The translations under genes were made by a program, and so were the position numbers. Under the pieces are notes generated by a model. It did not search any database and was not told the origin of the DNA. It saw nothing but the letters and a program-made list of their open reading frames with translations. Positions 7,382 to 15,505 of a stretch of 53,722 nucleotides of DNA are shown in pieces. The DNA is from Burkholderiaceae bacterium (GTDB taxonomy: Bacteria > Pseudomonadota > Gammaproteobacteria > Burkholderiales > Burkholderiaceae_C), in assembly GCA_019745555.1 (NCBI GenBank), contig JAIESX010000036.1:1-53722 (forward strand). The letters run 5' to 3'. Within the stretch, counting starts at the first letter, position 1; each line of letters begins with the position of its first letter.

Positions 7382-7993
7382 TCAGCCCAGCCCGGGCACC
7401 GGCCATACGACGCCGTTGTCGTTGAGGATGGCGTCCAGCGGCACGTCGTGGGGCTCGGGCTCGAAATCGTCGAGGTAGCCCACGGTGAAGCCCAGGCCCA
7501 CGGTATGGGGCTTGGGCTGCAGCGTCGCCAGGGTGCGGTCGTAGAAGCCGCCGCCATAGCCCAGGCGATAGCCGCCGGGACCATAGCCCACGCAGGGCAC
7601 GAAGAGCAGTGTGGGCACGATGACCTCGGTGTCCTTGGGCTTGGGAATACCGTAGGCGTCCTCCTCCATGGGGCAGCCCGGGTACCAGGCGTGGAAGGTC
7701 AGGGTCTTGTGCACCTTGTCGATCACAGGCAGGCCGATGCGACGCGGCTGCGGGTTGTCCAGCAGCTCACCGTCCTCTTTCCAGCGGTGCAGGGCCGGCA
7801 GGGGATCGAATTCGCCCTTGATCGGCCAATACGCACCGATCACAAGGTCATTGCGCCCCACGAGCCAGATCCGCATCACCTGTTGCAAAAGTGCCGCGCG
7901 CTGTAGGCGATCGGGCAGGTTCAGGCGTTGCGTAATCAGTCGCTGGCGCAGGTTTTTCTTCTCTTGTGCCCTTTTTTCCGCTGGAGTGTCCAT
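7382..7993 (-). CDS. ygfA: 5-formyltetrahydrofolate cyclo-ligase
   Basis: Converts 5-formyl-THF to 5,10-methenyl-THF using ATP, in one-carbon folate metabolism. The protein is 203 residues, normal for the family. The basic N-terminus KKNLRQRLITQRLNLP is the usual start, and the nucleotide-binding signature YGPGGYRLGYGGGFYDRTL lies near residues 135-153. The start ATG at 7993 gives MDTPAEK; upstream extension would run into the divergent transglycosylase gene. Only 9 bases separate its start codon from that of slt, so its promoter must overlap slt. Confidence 0.93.
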   Translation of the reverse strand: MDTPAEKRAQEKKNLRQRLITQRLNLPDRLQRAALLQQVMRIWLVGRNDLVIGAYWPIKGEFDPLPALHRWKEDGELLDNPQPRRIGLPVIDKVHKTLTFHAWYPGCPMEEDAYGIPKPKDTEVIVPTLLFVPCVGYGPGGYRLGYGGGFYDRTLATLQPKPHTVGLGFTVGYLDDFEPEPHDVPLDAILNDNGVVWPVPGLG

Positions 7994-8002
7994 AATTTCG
8001 AC

Positions 8003-10003
8003 ATGCGTTTTCAAGTCATTCTGACATCCTTCGCCCTCGGACTGGCTCTGGGTTTGCCCGCAGGGGCTGCACCGGCCAAATCCAAGGTGCGTGTCCAGCC
8101 CAACCCGGACGCGCTGATCACCGACATGGCCGAGGCCTACAAGAAGCCCGACACCCGGCGCCTGACCGCCCTGCTGCCCCAGGTCCAGGGCCACGTGCTC
8201 GAGCCCTGGGCCGCCTACTGGGAGCTCAGTGCCCGCCTCGAAGAGGCCAAGACAGCTGAGATCGAAGCCTTTCTCACGCGCTATGCCGGCACCTACCAGG
8301 AAGACCGCCTGCGCAACGACTGGCTGCTGCTGCTGGGCAAGCGGCGCGACTGGGGTCGCTTCCAGACCGAATACGCCAAATTCCGCATGCAGGACGATCC
8401 CGAGGTGCGCTGCCACGCGCTGCACGCGGCCTATGTCACGCAGAACGAGGACGTGGCAGCGCAGGTGCAGGAGCTCTGGCTGGCGCAACGCGAGCCCGAC
8501 GAAGGCTGTGCCTCCGCGGCCGAGCGCCTGCTGCGCGACGAGCGGCTCGACCCCATGGTGGCCTGGCACCGCGCCCGCCTGGGCTTCGAGTTCGACAAGC
8601 CGCGCATCGCCCAGCAGGCCGTGGGCCTGCTCAGCCCCGACTGGGCCAACGGCCTGAACACCCTCTACGCCAACCCCAAGCGCTACCTGGACGAGAAGCT
8701 CACGGCCTTCCGCCCCAAGACACGCGAATGGGTCACGCTGGCCATGATCCGCCTGGCCTCCAGCGATCCCGGGGCCGCCGCCGAAGAGGTGAACAAGCTG
8801 CGCTGGCGCGCCCAGCTCACGCAGGAGGAGCGCAGCTGGGTCTGGGGCGTGATCGGCAAGCGCGCCGCTCGTGCACACTCGGACAAGGCGCTGGAGTACT
8901 ACGCCCAGGGTGAAGATCGCTTCATGCACAGCGACCACCTGGTCTGGAAGGTGCGCGCCGCGCTGCGCGCCAACGACTGGCAGCAGGTACACGACAGCAT
9001 TGCCGCGCTGAGCGAGAGCCAGCTGCGCGATCCGACCTGGATCTACTGGCGCGCCCGCGCCCTGCTGGCCCTGCAGGCGCCCAATGCCGAGTTGCGCTCG
9101 CGCACCCTGCTGCAGTCCATCGCCTCACCCCGCGGCTTCTACGAGCAACTGGCCATGGAGGAACTGGGACAGCGCATCGTGCCGCCCGCCGCGCCGACGC
9201 CGCTGACGGACGAAGAGCTGCAGGCCGCACGCGACAACGCCGGCCTGCGCCGCGCGCTGCTGGCCATCCGGCTCGGCCTGCGCACGGAAGGCGTACGCGA
9301 GTGGAACTACAGCACCAACCTGCACCAGCGCGGCGGCATGAACGACCGCGAGCTGCTGGCCGCCGCCGCCATCGCCTGCGAGCAGCAGGTCTGGGACCGC
9401 TGCATCAACGCCAGCGAACGCACCCGCAGCGTGATGGACTATGCGCAGCGCTTCCCCACCCCCTACAAGCAGGAGGTCGAGCGCCGTGCCGAGCTCACGG
9501 GACTGGAACCGGCCTTCGTCTATGGCCTGATCCGCCAGGAAAGCCGTTTCATCCTCGAAGCCAAATCGGGCGTGGGCGCAGCCGGCCTGATGCAGGTCAT
9601 GCCCGCCACGGCGCGCTGGACCGCGCGGCGCATCGGTATGAACAACTTCAAACCCCAGCACATCACCGAGCGCGACACCAACATCGCCATCGGCACGAGC
9701 TACCTCAAGCTCGTGATGGACGCCTTCGACGGCTCCATGCCCCTGGCCGCGGCCGCCTACAACGCCGGCCCGAGCCGCTCCAAGCGCTGGCGTGGCCAGA
9801 GCGGCGATCCGGTACTCGAAGCCGCGGTCTGGGCCGAAAACATCCCCTTCGGCGAGACGCGCGACTACGTCAAGAAGGTGCTGGCCAACACGGTCAACTA
9901 CGCCGCCGTGCTCACGGGTGAGCCCCAGTCGCTCAAGACCCGCCTGGGCTTTGTCGGCCCGATGGGCGTGGACAAACCCGAACCTTCCGAAGAGTTGCCA
10001 TGA
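8003..10003 (+). CDS. slt: Soluble lytic murein transglycosylase
   Basis: Periplasmic peptidoglycan-cleaving enzyme that forms 1,6-anhydro-muramyl ends. The protein is 666 residues, close to E. coli Slt70. A signal peptide covers about residues 1-23 (MRFQVILTSFALGLALGLPAG). A long alpha-helical superhelix follows, then a C-terminal goose-lysozyme-like SLT domain with GLIRQESRF (catalytic Glu513), GAAGLMQVMPATA and AAYNAGPSR. A CATAAT hexamer ends 6 bases before the ATG and no Shine-Dalgarno is evident, so a leaderless mRNA is possible. It overlaps the next gene by four bases (ATGA). Confidence 0.96.
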   Translation: MRFQVILTSFALGLALGLPAGAAPAKSKVRVQPNPDALITDMAEAYKKPDTRRLTALLPQVQGHVLEPWAAYWELSARLEEAKTAEIEAFLTRYAGTYQEDRLRNDWLLLLGKRRDWGRFQTEYAKFRMQDDPEVRCHALHAAYVTQNEDVAAQVQELWLAQREPDEGCASAAERLLRDERLDPMVAWHRARLGFEFDKPRIAQQAVGLLSPDWANGLNTLYANPKRYLDEKLTAFRPKTREWVTLAMIRLASSDPGAAAEEVNKLRWRAQLTQEERSWVWGVIGKRAARAHSDKALEYYAQGEDRFMHSDHLVWKVRAALRANDWQQVHDSIAALSESQLRDPTWIYWRARALLALQAPNAELRSRTLLQSIASPRGFYEQLAMEELGQRIVPPAAPTPLTDEELQAARDNAGLRRALLAIRLGLRTEGVREWNYSTNLHQRGGMNDRELLAAAAIACEQQVWDRCINASERTRSVMDYAQRFPTPYKQEVERRAELTGLEPAFVYGLIRQESRFILEAKSGVGAAGLMQVMPATARWTARRIGMNNFKPQHITERDTNIAIGTSYLKLVMDAFDGSMPLAAAAYNAGPSRSKRWRGQSGDPVLEAAVWAENIPFGETRDYVKKVLANTVNYAAVLTGEPQSLKTRLGFVGPMGVDKPEPSEELP

Positions 10004-10956
10004 AACGCGTCCTGGTGCTCGGCGGCACCGGCTTTGTGGGCCGCCATGTCTGTGAACACCTGGCCCGCCAGGGGTGGGCCGTGACCGTCCCCACCCGCCG
10101 CTCGGTGAACGCGAGCGCGGTGCAGCACCTGCCCGGCCTCACGGTGCTCGAGGCCGATGTACATGACGAAGGCGTGCTGCGCCGCCTGCTGGCCGGGCAC
10201 GACGCCCTCGTCAACCTAGTCGCCATCCTGCACGGCCGCGAGGCCGACTTCCAGCGCACCCATGTCGAACTGCCCGAGAAGCTCGCCCGCGCCTGCCTGA
10301 GCGCAGGCGTGCCGCGGCTGGTGCACATCAGCGCCCTGGGTGCCGATGCCAGCGCCGCCGACACCGCCCCCTCGCGCTACCTGCGCAGCAAGTGCCGCGG
10401 CGAAGCCGCCCTGCTGGCCGCGGCCCGCCAGGGCCTGCAGCTGACCGTGCTGCGCCCCAGCGTGATCTTCGGCGCCGACGACCGTTTCCTGAACCTCTTC
10501 GCGCGGCTGCAGCGCGTCTTTCCCTTCATGCCGCTGGCGGGTGCGAACGCGCGCTTCCAGCCGGTCTGGGTCGAGGATGTGGCCGCGGCTGTCGCGCGCT
10601 GCCTGCAGGACCGCGGCAGCATCGGCCAGACCTATGAACTCTGCGGCCCGGTGGTGATGACGCTGCGCGAGATCGTGCAGCTGGCCGGCCGCGCTGCCGG
10701 CGTGCCGCGCCCCGTGCTACCCCTGCCCGATGCCGTGGGCCGGCTGCAGGCCCTGTGCATGGAGCTGGCCCCGGGCGAGCCACTGATGAGCCGCGACAAC
10801 CTCGACTCGATGAAGGCCGACAACGTGGCCACGGGCCATGTTCCCGGCCTGGCTGCGCTGGGCATCACGGCCACAGGCCCGGGTGCCGTGGCGCCGGGCT
10901 ATCTGGGCATCGGCGACCGGCTGCTGGGCCTGCGCGAGCGCTACCGGCGCCGTTGA
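10000..10956 (+). CDS. NDUFA9-like NAD(P)-binding epimerase-family protein
   Basis: A 318-residue atypical short-chain dehydrogenase. The N-terminal Rossmann motif is VLVLGGTGFVGRHV (residues 4-17), with ALVNLVAILHG near residue 69. It belongs to the group resembling the complex I accessory subunit NDUFA9, common in proteobacteria, where no clear enzymatic role is established. The classic YxxxK is not obvious; SRYLRSKCRGE near residue 126 keeps a Y and K in a similar arrangement. Its ATG overlaps the slt stop, so the two are translationally coupled. It ends 2 bases from the stop of the opposing membrane-protein gene. Confidence 0.85.
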   Translation: MKRVLVLGGTGFVGRHVCEHLARQGWAVTVPTRRSVNASAVQHLPGLTVLEADVHDEGVLRRLLAGHDALVNLVAILHGREADFQRTHVELPEKLARACLSAGVPRLVHISALGADASAADTAPSRYLRSKCRGEAALLAAARQGLQLTVLRPSVIFGADDRFLNLFARLQRVFPFMPLAGANARFQPVWVEDVAAAVARCLQDRGSIGQTYELCGPVVMTLREIVQLAGRAAGVPRPVLPLPDAVGRLQALCMELAPGEPLMSRDNLDSMKADNVATGHVPGLAALGITATGPGAVAPGYLGIGDRLLGLRERYRRR

Positions 10957-10958
10957 CA

Positions 10959-11378
10959 TCACTCGTCGGGCCAGTGGCGCACGGCGGACAGGCGACGCCA
11001 GCCCGTGAACTCCAGCTCGGTCAGCAGCAGCACGGCCAGGGCCTGGACCACGAGGAAGACCTGCCCGAGCAGCGTGAGCGGCAAGGCGAACCAGAGCCAG
11101 ACACTGCCCAGCACCCAGGCCACATTACCCCCGATCACCAGCCAGACCAGGGCGGCCGGAGGCCGCGCACTGCGTGCGGCCAGCAGCATCAGGGCCGCAA
11201 AGGGAAACAGCGCCAGACCACAGGCCAGCAGCAGTGGCGCCGGCAGGCCCAGCAGCGTGGCCAGGGGCTCGGCGAAGGCCACCAGGGGCAGGCCCATGGC
11301 GATGCCGCTGGCCGCATCGGCGCGCAGGGTCAGGTGCAGCAGGCGGGGTGACGACAGGACGTGGGACAGGGTGGACAT
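10959..11378 (-). CDS. Small four-helix membrane protein of unknown function
   Basis: A 139-residue hydrophobic protein with about four transmembrane segments (GIAMGLPLVAFAEPLATLLG, LLLACGLALFPFAALMLLAA, LVWLVIGGNVAWVLGSVWLW, and a last one around VFLVVQALAVLLLTELE). It ends in a short charged tail, GWRRLSAVRHWPDE. I do not recognise a named family with certainty. A TAGGAGT Shine-Dalgarno precedes the ATG at 11378. It is divergent from an XRE-type regulator whose product could control it. Confidence 0.8.
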   Translation of the reverse strand: MSTLSHVLSSPRLLHLTLRADAASGIAMGLPLVAFAEPLATLLGLPAPLLLACGLALFPFAALMLLAARSARPPAALVWLVIGGNVAWVLGSVWLWFALPLTLLGQVFLVVQALAVLLLTELEFTGWRRLSAVRHWPDE

Positions 11379-11380
11379 GG

Positions 11381-11455
11381 TCAGACTCCTATGCAGTTGA
11401 AGGTGGCGCCAGTGTCGGCCGCGGCCTGCATGGCGTCGATTACCTCCGAGGTCAT
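11381..11455 (-). CDS. Possible 24-residue leader peptide
   Basis: A short open frame of 24 codons plus stop reads MTSEVIDAMQAAADTGATFN and ends CIGV. Its TGA lies 2 bases before the ATG of the downstream membrane-protein gene and overlaps that gene's Shine-Dalgarno. The peptide composition looks protein-like. The geometry would allow translational coupling. No Shine-Dalgarno precedes it, so it may be chance. Confidence 0.25.
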   Translation of the reverse strand: MTSEVIDAMQAAADTGATFNCIGV

Positions 11456-11509
11456 GGAAGCTGTGCGCACAATGGGGCATGCTGCATCCAGGCATCTGAC
11501 AGGTACCTC

Positions 11510-12334
11510 ATGAACACCTTGCAAGCAAACCCCAGCCCCTCGACCATCACCGGCATCGGCGAACTGATCCGCGAGGCACGCCAGCAGCGCCGCCTGAGCC
11601 AGATGGACCTGGCGCTGGACGTGGGCATCTCGCCGCGGCACCTGAGCTTTGTGGAGACCGGCCGCTCCAGACCCGGCGCCGAGGTGCTGCTGGCCATCGC
11701 CGAGCGTCTGGCACTGCCGCTGCGCACGCGCAACGTCTGGCTGCTCGCGGCCGGCTACGCACCCCGCTACAGCGAGCAGCCCCTGGCCTCCAGCCAGATG
11801 GCGCAGATCCATGCCGCACTGGACAAGCTGCTGCACGCGCACGATCCCTACCCCGGCATCGTGCTCGATGGCCACTGGAACGTGGTGCGGGCCAACGCCG
11901 CGGCGCAACGCCTCATCGCCCTCTTGCCCGCAGCCCTGCGCGAGCCACAGCTCAATATGTTTCGCGCCAGCCTGCACCCCGAAGGCTTCGCGGCGCTGAC
12001 GCAGAACTTCGCCGAATGGGGCAGCTATCTGTTGCAGGCCCTGGGCAAGCAGGTGCAGGACACGCGTGACGTCACCATGGCCAGCCTGCTGCAGGAAGTG
12101 CAGCAGTACCCCAATGTGGCCGAGCTGCAGGCTGCAGCACCTGTCCCCGAAGCCGCGCCCAGCCTGCTCATCCCCTGCGTGCTGGTGCTGGGCGGACAGC
12201 GCTTTTCGCTCTTCACCACCCTGACCTCCTTCGGCACGCCGCGCGACATCACGCTGGCCGAGCTCAGCATCGAACTCTTCTACCCCTCGGATCCGGAAAC
12301 GGATACGCTGTTGCACCAACTCGCCAAGGTCTAG
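11510..12334 (+). CDS. XRE-family regulator with MmyB-like ligand domain
   Basis: A 274-residue transcription factor. The N-terminal helix-turn-helix covers residues about 18-70 (IGELIREARQQRRLSQMDLA, then SPRHLSFVETGRSRPG). The C-terminal part (PYPGIVLDGHWNVVRANAAA at about 116-135) is the PAS-like MmyB ligand-binding domain typical of actinobacterial and proteobacterial regulators that bind fatty-acid-like or other small molecules. The ATG at 11510 follows an AGG six bases upstream; open frame upstream is intergenic. Target inferred: itself and the divergent membrane gene. It is followed after 10 bases by a GST gene, possibly cotranscribed. Confidence 0.92.
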   Translation: MNTLQANPSPSTITGIGELIREARQQRRLSQMDLALDVGISPRHLSFVETGRSRPGAEVLLAIAERLALPLRTRNVWLLAAGYAPRYSEQPLASSQMAQIHAALDKLLHAHDPYPGIVLDGHWNVVRANAAAQRLIALLPAALREPQLNMFRASLHPEGFAALTQNFAEWGSYLLQALGKQVQDTRDVTMASLLQEVQQYPNVAELQAAAPVPEAAPSLLIPCVLVLGGQRFSLFTTLTSFGTPRDITLAELSIELFYPSDPETDTLLHQLAKV

Positions 12335-12344
12335 GTCTAGGTCC

Positions 12345-13028
12345 ATGCTCAAGCTCTACATCGGCAACAAGAACTACTCCTCCTGGTCCATGCGGCCCTG
12401 GGTGCTCATGCGCCAGGCCGGCATTCCCTTCGAGGAGGTTCTGGTGCGCTTCGACTCCTTCGAGGCCAACTCGCAGTTCAAGCAGACCATCACCGGCCTC
12501 AATCCCGCTGGCAAGGTACCGGTGCTGCAGGACGGCGACCTGGTCATCTGGGACACGCTGGCGATTGCCGAGTACGTGGCCGAGCAGTTCCCCGAGAAGC
12601 AGCTCTGGCCCACAGACACGGCGGCCCGCGCACGGGCCCGCAGCGTCTGCGCCGAGATGCACGCGGGCTTCGGCGCCCTGCGCCAGCATTGCACACAGAA
12701 CATCGAAGCCTCGCTGCCCGAAGTCGGTGCCCTCATCTGGCGCGACCAGCCAGCCGTGCGCGCCGACGTGACCCGCCTGGTCGCCATGTGGAGCGAGCTG
12801 CTGGCCCGCCATGGCGGGCCTATGCTCTTCGGCCCCTTCACTATCGCCGACGCCTACTACGCCCCAGTCTGCATGCGCTTCAAGACCTACCAGCTGCCGG
12901 TGCCGCCGGTCATCGCCGCCTATGTAGAGCGCGTGGCTGCGCTGCCCGGCGTGGCGGCCTGGATCCGCGAGGCGCTGGCCGAGCAGGATTTCTGCGCCTT
13001 CGAAGAACCCTATCGCCTGAAGCGCTAA
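12345..13028 (+). CDS. Glutathione S-transferase family protein
   Basis: A 227-residue GST. The thioredoxin-fold N-terminal domain (MLKLYIGNKNYSSWSMRPW) carries the Ser cluster at residues about 12-14 where the catalytic Ser usually lies. NPAGKVPVLQDGDLVIWDTL supplies the cis-Pro and glutathione gamma-glutamyl contacts. The C-terminal helical domain follows from about residue 90. The NKNYSSWSMRPW start is typical of a bacterial subgroup annotated as GST with unproven substrates. It sits 10 bases after the XRE regulator and 22 before cca. Confidence 0.9.
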   Translation: MLKLYIGNKNYSSWSMRPWVLMRQAGIPFEEVLVRFDSFEANSQFKQTITGLNPAGKVPVLQDGDLVIWDTLAIAEYVAEQFPEKQLWPTDTAARARARSVCAEMHAGFGALRQHCTQNIEASLPEVGALIWRDQPAVRADVTRLVAMWSELLARHGGPMLFGPFTIADAYYAPVCMRFKTYQLPVPPVIAAYVERVAALPGVAAWIREALAEQDFCAFEEPYRLKR

Positions 13029-13050
13029 GGCAGACGCTAGACTGCGAACC

Positions 13051-14316
13051 ATGCAGATCTACATGGTGGGCGGCGCGGTGCGCGACGCCCTGCTCGGCTT
13101 GCCGGTGAAGGACCACGACTGGGTCGTGGTGGGCGCCACCCCGGAAGAGATGGTGGCGCAAGGCTATGTGCCGGTGGGCAAGGACTTCCCGGTCTTCCTG
13201 CACCCGCAGAGCAAGGAAGAGCATGCGCTCGCACGCACCGAGCGCAAGACCGCGCGCGGCTACAAGGGCTTCGCCATCCACACCTCGCCCGACGTGACGC
13301 TGGACGAGGATCTGGCGCGGCGTGACCTCACCATCAACGCGATCGCCGTGCCGCGCGAGCATTGCCGGCCCGACGGCAGCTTCGACGCCACGCAGCTCGT
13401 GGACCCCTACCAGGGTCGGCGTGACATCGAACAACGGATCTTCCGCCACGTGACCCCGGCCTTCCGCGAAGACCCGGTGCGCATCCTGCGCGTGGCCCGG
13501 CTGTCGGCACGCTTCACGGAGTTCACCGTGGCGCCCGAGACGATGACACTGATGCGCCACATGGTCGAGGACGGCGAAGTGGACCACCTGGTGGCCGAAC
13601 GCGTCTGGCAGGAGCTGAGCCGCGGCTTGATGGAAGCCCAACCCTCGCGCATGTTCGACGTGCTGCGCGCCTGCGGTGCCCTGAAGCGTCTGCTGCCCGA
13701 GGTGGACCGCCTCTGGGGCGTGCCGCAACCCGAGGCCCACCATCCCGAGATCGACACCGGCGTGCACCTGATGATGGTGCTGGACATGGCGGCCCAGCTG
13801 CGGGCCCCGCTGACCGTGCGCTACGCCTGCCTGGGCCACGACCTGGGCAAGGGCACGACGCCGGCCGAGGTGCTGCCACGCCACATCGGCCACGAGGAGC
13901 GCAGTGTGCGCCTGCTCAGAGGGTTTTCCGAGCGCCTGCGCGCGCCGGTCGACTGCCGGGAACTGGCCGAGGTGGTGGCGCGCGAACACGGCAACATCCA
14001 CCGCAGCGGCGCCCTGGGCCCGGCGGCCCTGCTGCGCCTGCTGGAGCGCTGCGACGCCATCCGCAAACCGCAGCGCTTTGCGGAGGCGCTGCTGGCCTGC
14101 GAATGCGACGCCCGCGGCCGTCTGGGCCTGGACCAGCAGCCCTACCCCCAGGCCGCGCGGCTGCAGGGCGTGCTGGACGCCGTGCTGGCCCAGCCCACGC
14201 ACGAGATCGCCGAACGCGCCCTGGCCCAGGGCCACAGCGGCAAGCAGGTGGGGGAGCTGATCCACGCCGCCCGCGTACAGGCTGTGGCCCGGCACCTGGG
14301 CACGAACGCCGAATAG
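13051..14316 (+). CDS. cca: Multifunctional CCA tRNA nucleotidyltransferase
   Basis: Adds or repairs the 3'-CCA of tRNAs. The protein is 421 residues, like the class II enzyme of E. coli (412). The head domain has MVGGAVRDALLG (residues 5-16) and the metal-binding KDHDWVVVGA. A C-terminal HD phosphohydrolase domain (YACLGHDLGKG near residue 258) gives the additional 2',3'-phosphatase/phosphodiesterase activity of the multifunctional form. A TAGACT -10-like hexamer ends 7 bases before the ATG and no clear Shine-Dalgarno is present. A stem-loop covers its stop codon. Confidence 0.97.
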   Translation: MQIYMVGGAVRDALLGLPVKDHDWVVVGATPEEMVAQGYVPVGKDFPVFLHPQSKEEHALARTERKTARGYKGFAIHTSPDVTLDEDLARRDLTINAIAVPREHCRPDGSFDATQLVDPYQGRRDIEQRIFRHVTPAFREDPVRILRVARLSARFTEFTVAPETMTLMRHMVEDGEVDHLVAERVWQELSRGLMEAQPSRMFDVLRACGALKRLLPEVDRLWGVPQPEAHHPEIDTGVHLMMVLDMAAQLRAPLTVRYACLGHDLGKGTTPAEVLPRHIGHEERSVRLLRGFSERLRAPVDCRELAEVVAREHGNIHRSGALGPAALLRLLERCDAIRKPQRFAEALLACECDARGRLGLDQQPYPQAARLQGVLDAVLAQPTHEIAERALAQGHSGKQVGELIHAARVQAVARHLGTNAE

Positions 14317-14335
14317 CCGAGCAGGCCGCTCGGCT
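14315..14335 (+). terminator. Stem-loop at the end of cca
   Basis: AGCCGAGC at 14315-14322 pairs with GCTCGGCT at 14328-14335 around a five-base loop, beginning within the TAG stop of cca. There is no following T-run, so efficient intrinsic termination is uncertain. Confidence 0.35.
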
Positions 14336-14382
14336 GCTGGCCCGCGCCGGCGGAAGTGGCGACGCAGGCGCATCATGGCGCC

Positions 14383-14790
14383 ATGTCCGCGCCGCCCCGC
14401 AATCCTTTCAACCCCCGCCTGGCCGAGGGCGTGCGGCGTTACGGCTTTCGCAAGTGGTACGAGCGCGAGCTGCTCTCCAGCCACGCCCATCTGCTGCTGA
14501 CGCTGCTGAGCAGCGTGGCACTGATCGGCTTGCTGGAAGCCTTCCAGGACGCCAGCCTTGCCGACAAGCTGCTCAACGTGCTGCTCTTCATCGCCAGCGG
14601 CGCCATCGGCCTGTGGTCCTTGCGACGCTACCTCTACCTGCTCACGCACGCCGAGGAGGTGGCCAACCAAGCCAACTGCCCGGCCTGCGGCACCTATGCG
14701 CGCTTCGAGGTGATGGGCGAAGACCGGCGCAGCGGCCAGACGGCTGTGCGCTGCCGCGCCTGCCGGCAGGAGTGGACCATCGAGGCCTAG
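14383..14790 (+). CDS. Membrane-anchored zinc-ribbon protein
   Basis: A 135-residue protein I cannot assign to a named family. An N-terminal basic region (PFNPRLAEGVRRYGFRKWYE) precedes two hydrophobic segments (HLLLTLLSSVALIGLLEAF and KLLNVLLFIASGAIGLW). A C-terminal zinc ribbon follows, with paired cysteines CPAC and CRAC spaced about 28 residues apart. The ribbon would face the cytoplasm if both segments cross the membrane. Start alternatives are 14356 and 14383; I prefer the latter, because the upstream nine residues are intergenic-like. Its stop (TAG) overlaps the stop of trxC on the other strand in the sequence CTAG. Confidence 0.75.
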   Translation: MSAPPRNPFNPRLAEGVRRYGFRKWYERELLSSHAHLLLTLLSSVALIGLLEAFQDASLADKLLNVLLFIASGAIGLWSLRRYLYLLTHAEEVANQANCPACGTYARFEVMGEDRRSGQTAVRCRACRQEWTIEA

Positions 14791-15227
14791 GACAGACGCG
14801 AACGCGCCCAGGCCGCGATCTGCGCGGGGTTCGTCATGGCCCCGGGCTGGCGCGCCACTTCACGCCCGCCGACGAAGAGCGCCAGCGTCGGGATGCTGCG
14901 GATGTTGAAACGCGCCGCGAGTTGCTGCTCGTCCTCGGTATTGACCTTGGCCAGGCGCACCTGGGGTTCCAGCTGCGCCGCCGCCTGCTCGAAGGCCGGG
15001 GCCATCATGCGGCAGGGCCCGCACCAGGGCGCCCAGAAGTCCACCAGCACGGGCAGCTCGCTGCGCCCGATATGGCGTTCGAAGGCGGCGGCGTCCAGCG
15101 CGACCGGGTGACCGGCAAACAGCGGCTGGTGGCAGCTGCCGCAATCGGGTGCCTTGCCCAGGTCGGCCACCTTCGCGCGGTTCGTGGTGTGGCAGTGCGG
15201 ACAGACGATGTGGCGTGTTTCGCTCAT
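14787..15227 (-). CDS. trxC: Thioredoxin 2 (zinc-ribbon thioredoxin)
   Basis: Disulfide reductase of 146 residues. The N-terminal zinc ribbon has two CxxC pairs (CPHCHTTN at about 9-16 and CGSCHQPL at about 29-36). The thioredoxin domain has the active site WAPWCGPC near residues 65-72 and the cis-Pro in RSIPTLALF. This architecture is that of E. coli TrxC, which is induced by oxidative stress via OxyR; I see no convincing OxyR site here. A DUF2905 gene precedes it on the same strand. The 65-base gap contains a small hairpin (15243-15258) and the tandem repeat AGGGGTA x2 at 15254-15267. Confidence 0.96.
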   Translation of the reverse strand: MSETRHIVCPHCHTTNRAKVADLGKAPDCGSCHQPLFAGHPVALDAAAFERHIGRSELPVLVDFWAPWCGPCRMMAPAFEQAAAQLEPQVRLAKVNTEDEQQLAARFNIRSIPTLALFVGGREVARQPGAMTNPAQIAAWARSRLS

Positions 15228-15292
15228 GGGAGCCCCTTTCTGCCCCTACAGATAGGGGTAAGGGGTATGCAATTCAAGTGAGGGAAGCGACG

Positions 15293-15487
15293 CTAAATAA
15301 AACGCGCGATACCCGCAGCCACCAGGCTCAGGATGATGGTGGTGGTGAAAGGCAGGTTGAACTCGCGACCGAAGATCCTGAAGTTCAGGTCACCCGGCAG
15401 GCGGCCGAAGCCGATGCGCTTGAACCAGGGTGTGACGGCGTTGATCAGCAGCAGGATGACGAAGATGGCGAGCAGCCAGCGGAACAT
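15293..15487 (-). CDS. DUF2905 small membrane protein
   Basis: A 64-residue protein with an N-terminal transmembrane helix (MFRWLLAIFVILLLINAVTP), a short loop containing GRLPGDLNFRIFGREF, and a second helix (FTTTIILSLVAAGIARFI). The central LPGD motif and the length match the DUF2905 family of small inner-membrane proteins of unknown function. It lies 18 bases after the MidA-type methyltransferase stop on the same strand and is probably cotranscribed with it. Confidence 0.88.
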   Translation of the reverse strand: MFRWLLAIFVILLLINAVTPWFKRIGFGRLPGDLNFRIFGREFNLPFTTTIILSLVAAGIARFI

Positions 15488-15505
15488 GTGTCGCCTTGGA
15501 GAACT

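Noticed and set aside
12910..14670. 586-residue minus-strand frame across cca
   Set aside because: Shadow of the conserved cca gene; no recognizable motifs.
15243..15267. Hairpin CCCCTA / TAGGGG and tandem AGGGGTA repeats upstream of trxC, considered as an OxyR site or terminator
   Set aside because: Spacing does not fit the OxyR consensus and the stem has only six bases without a T-run.
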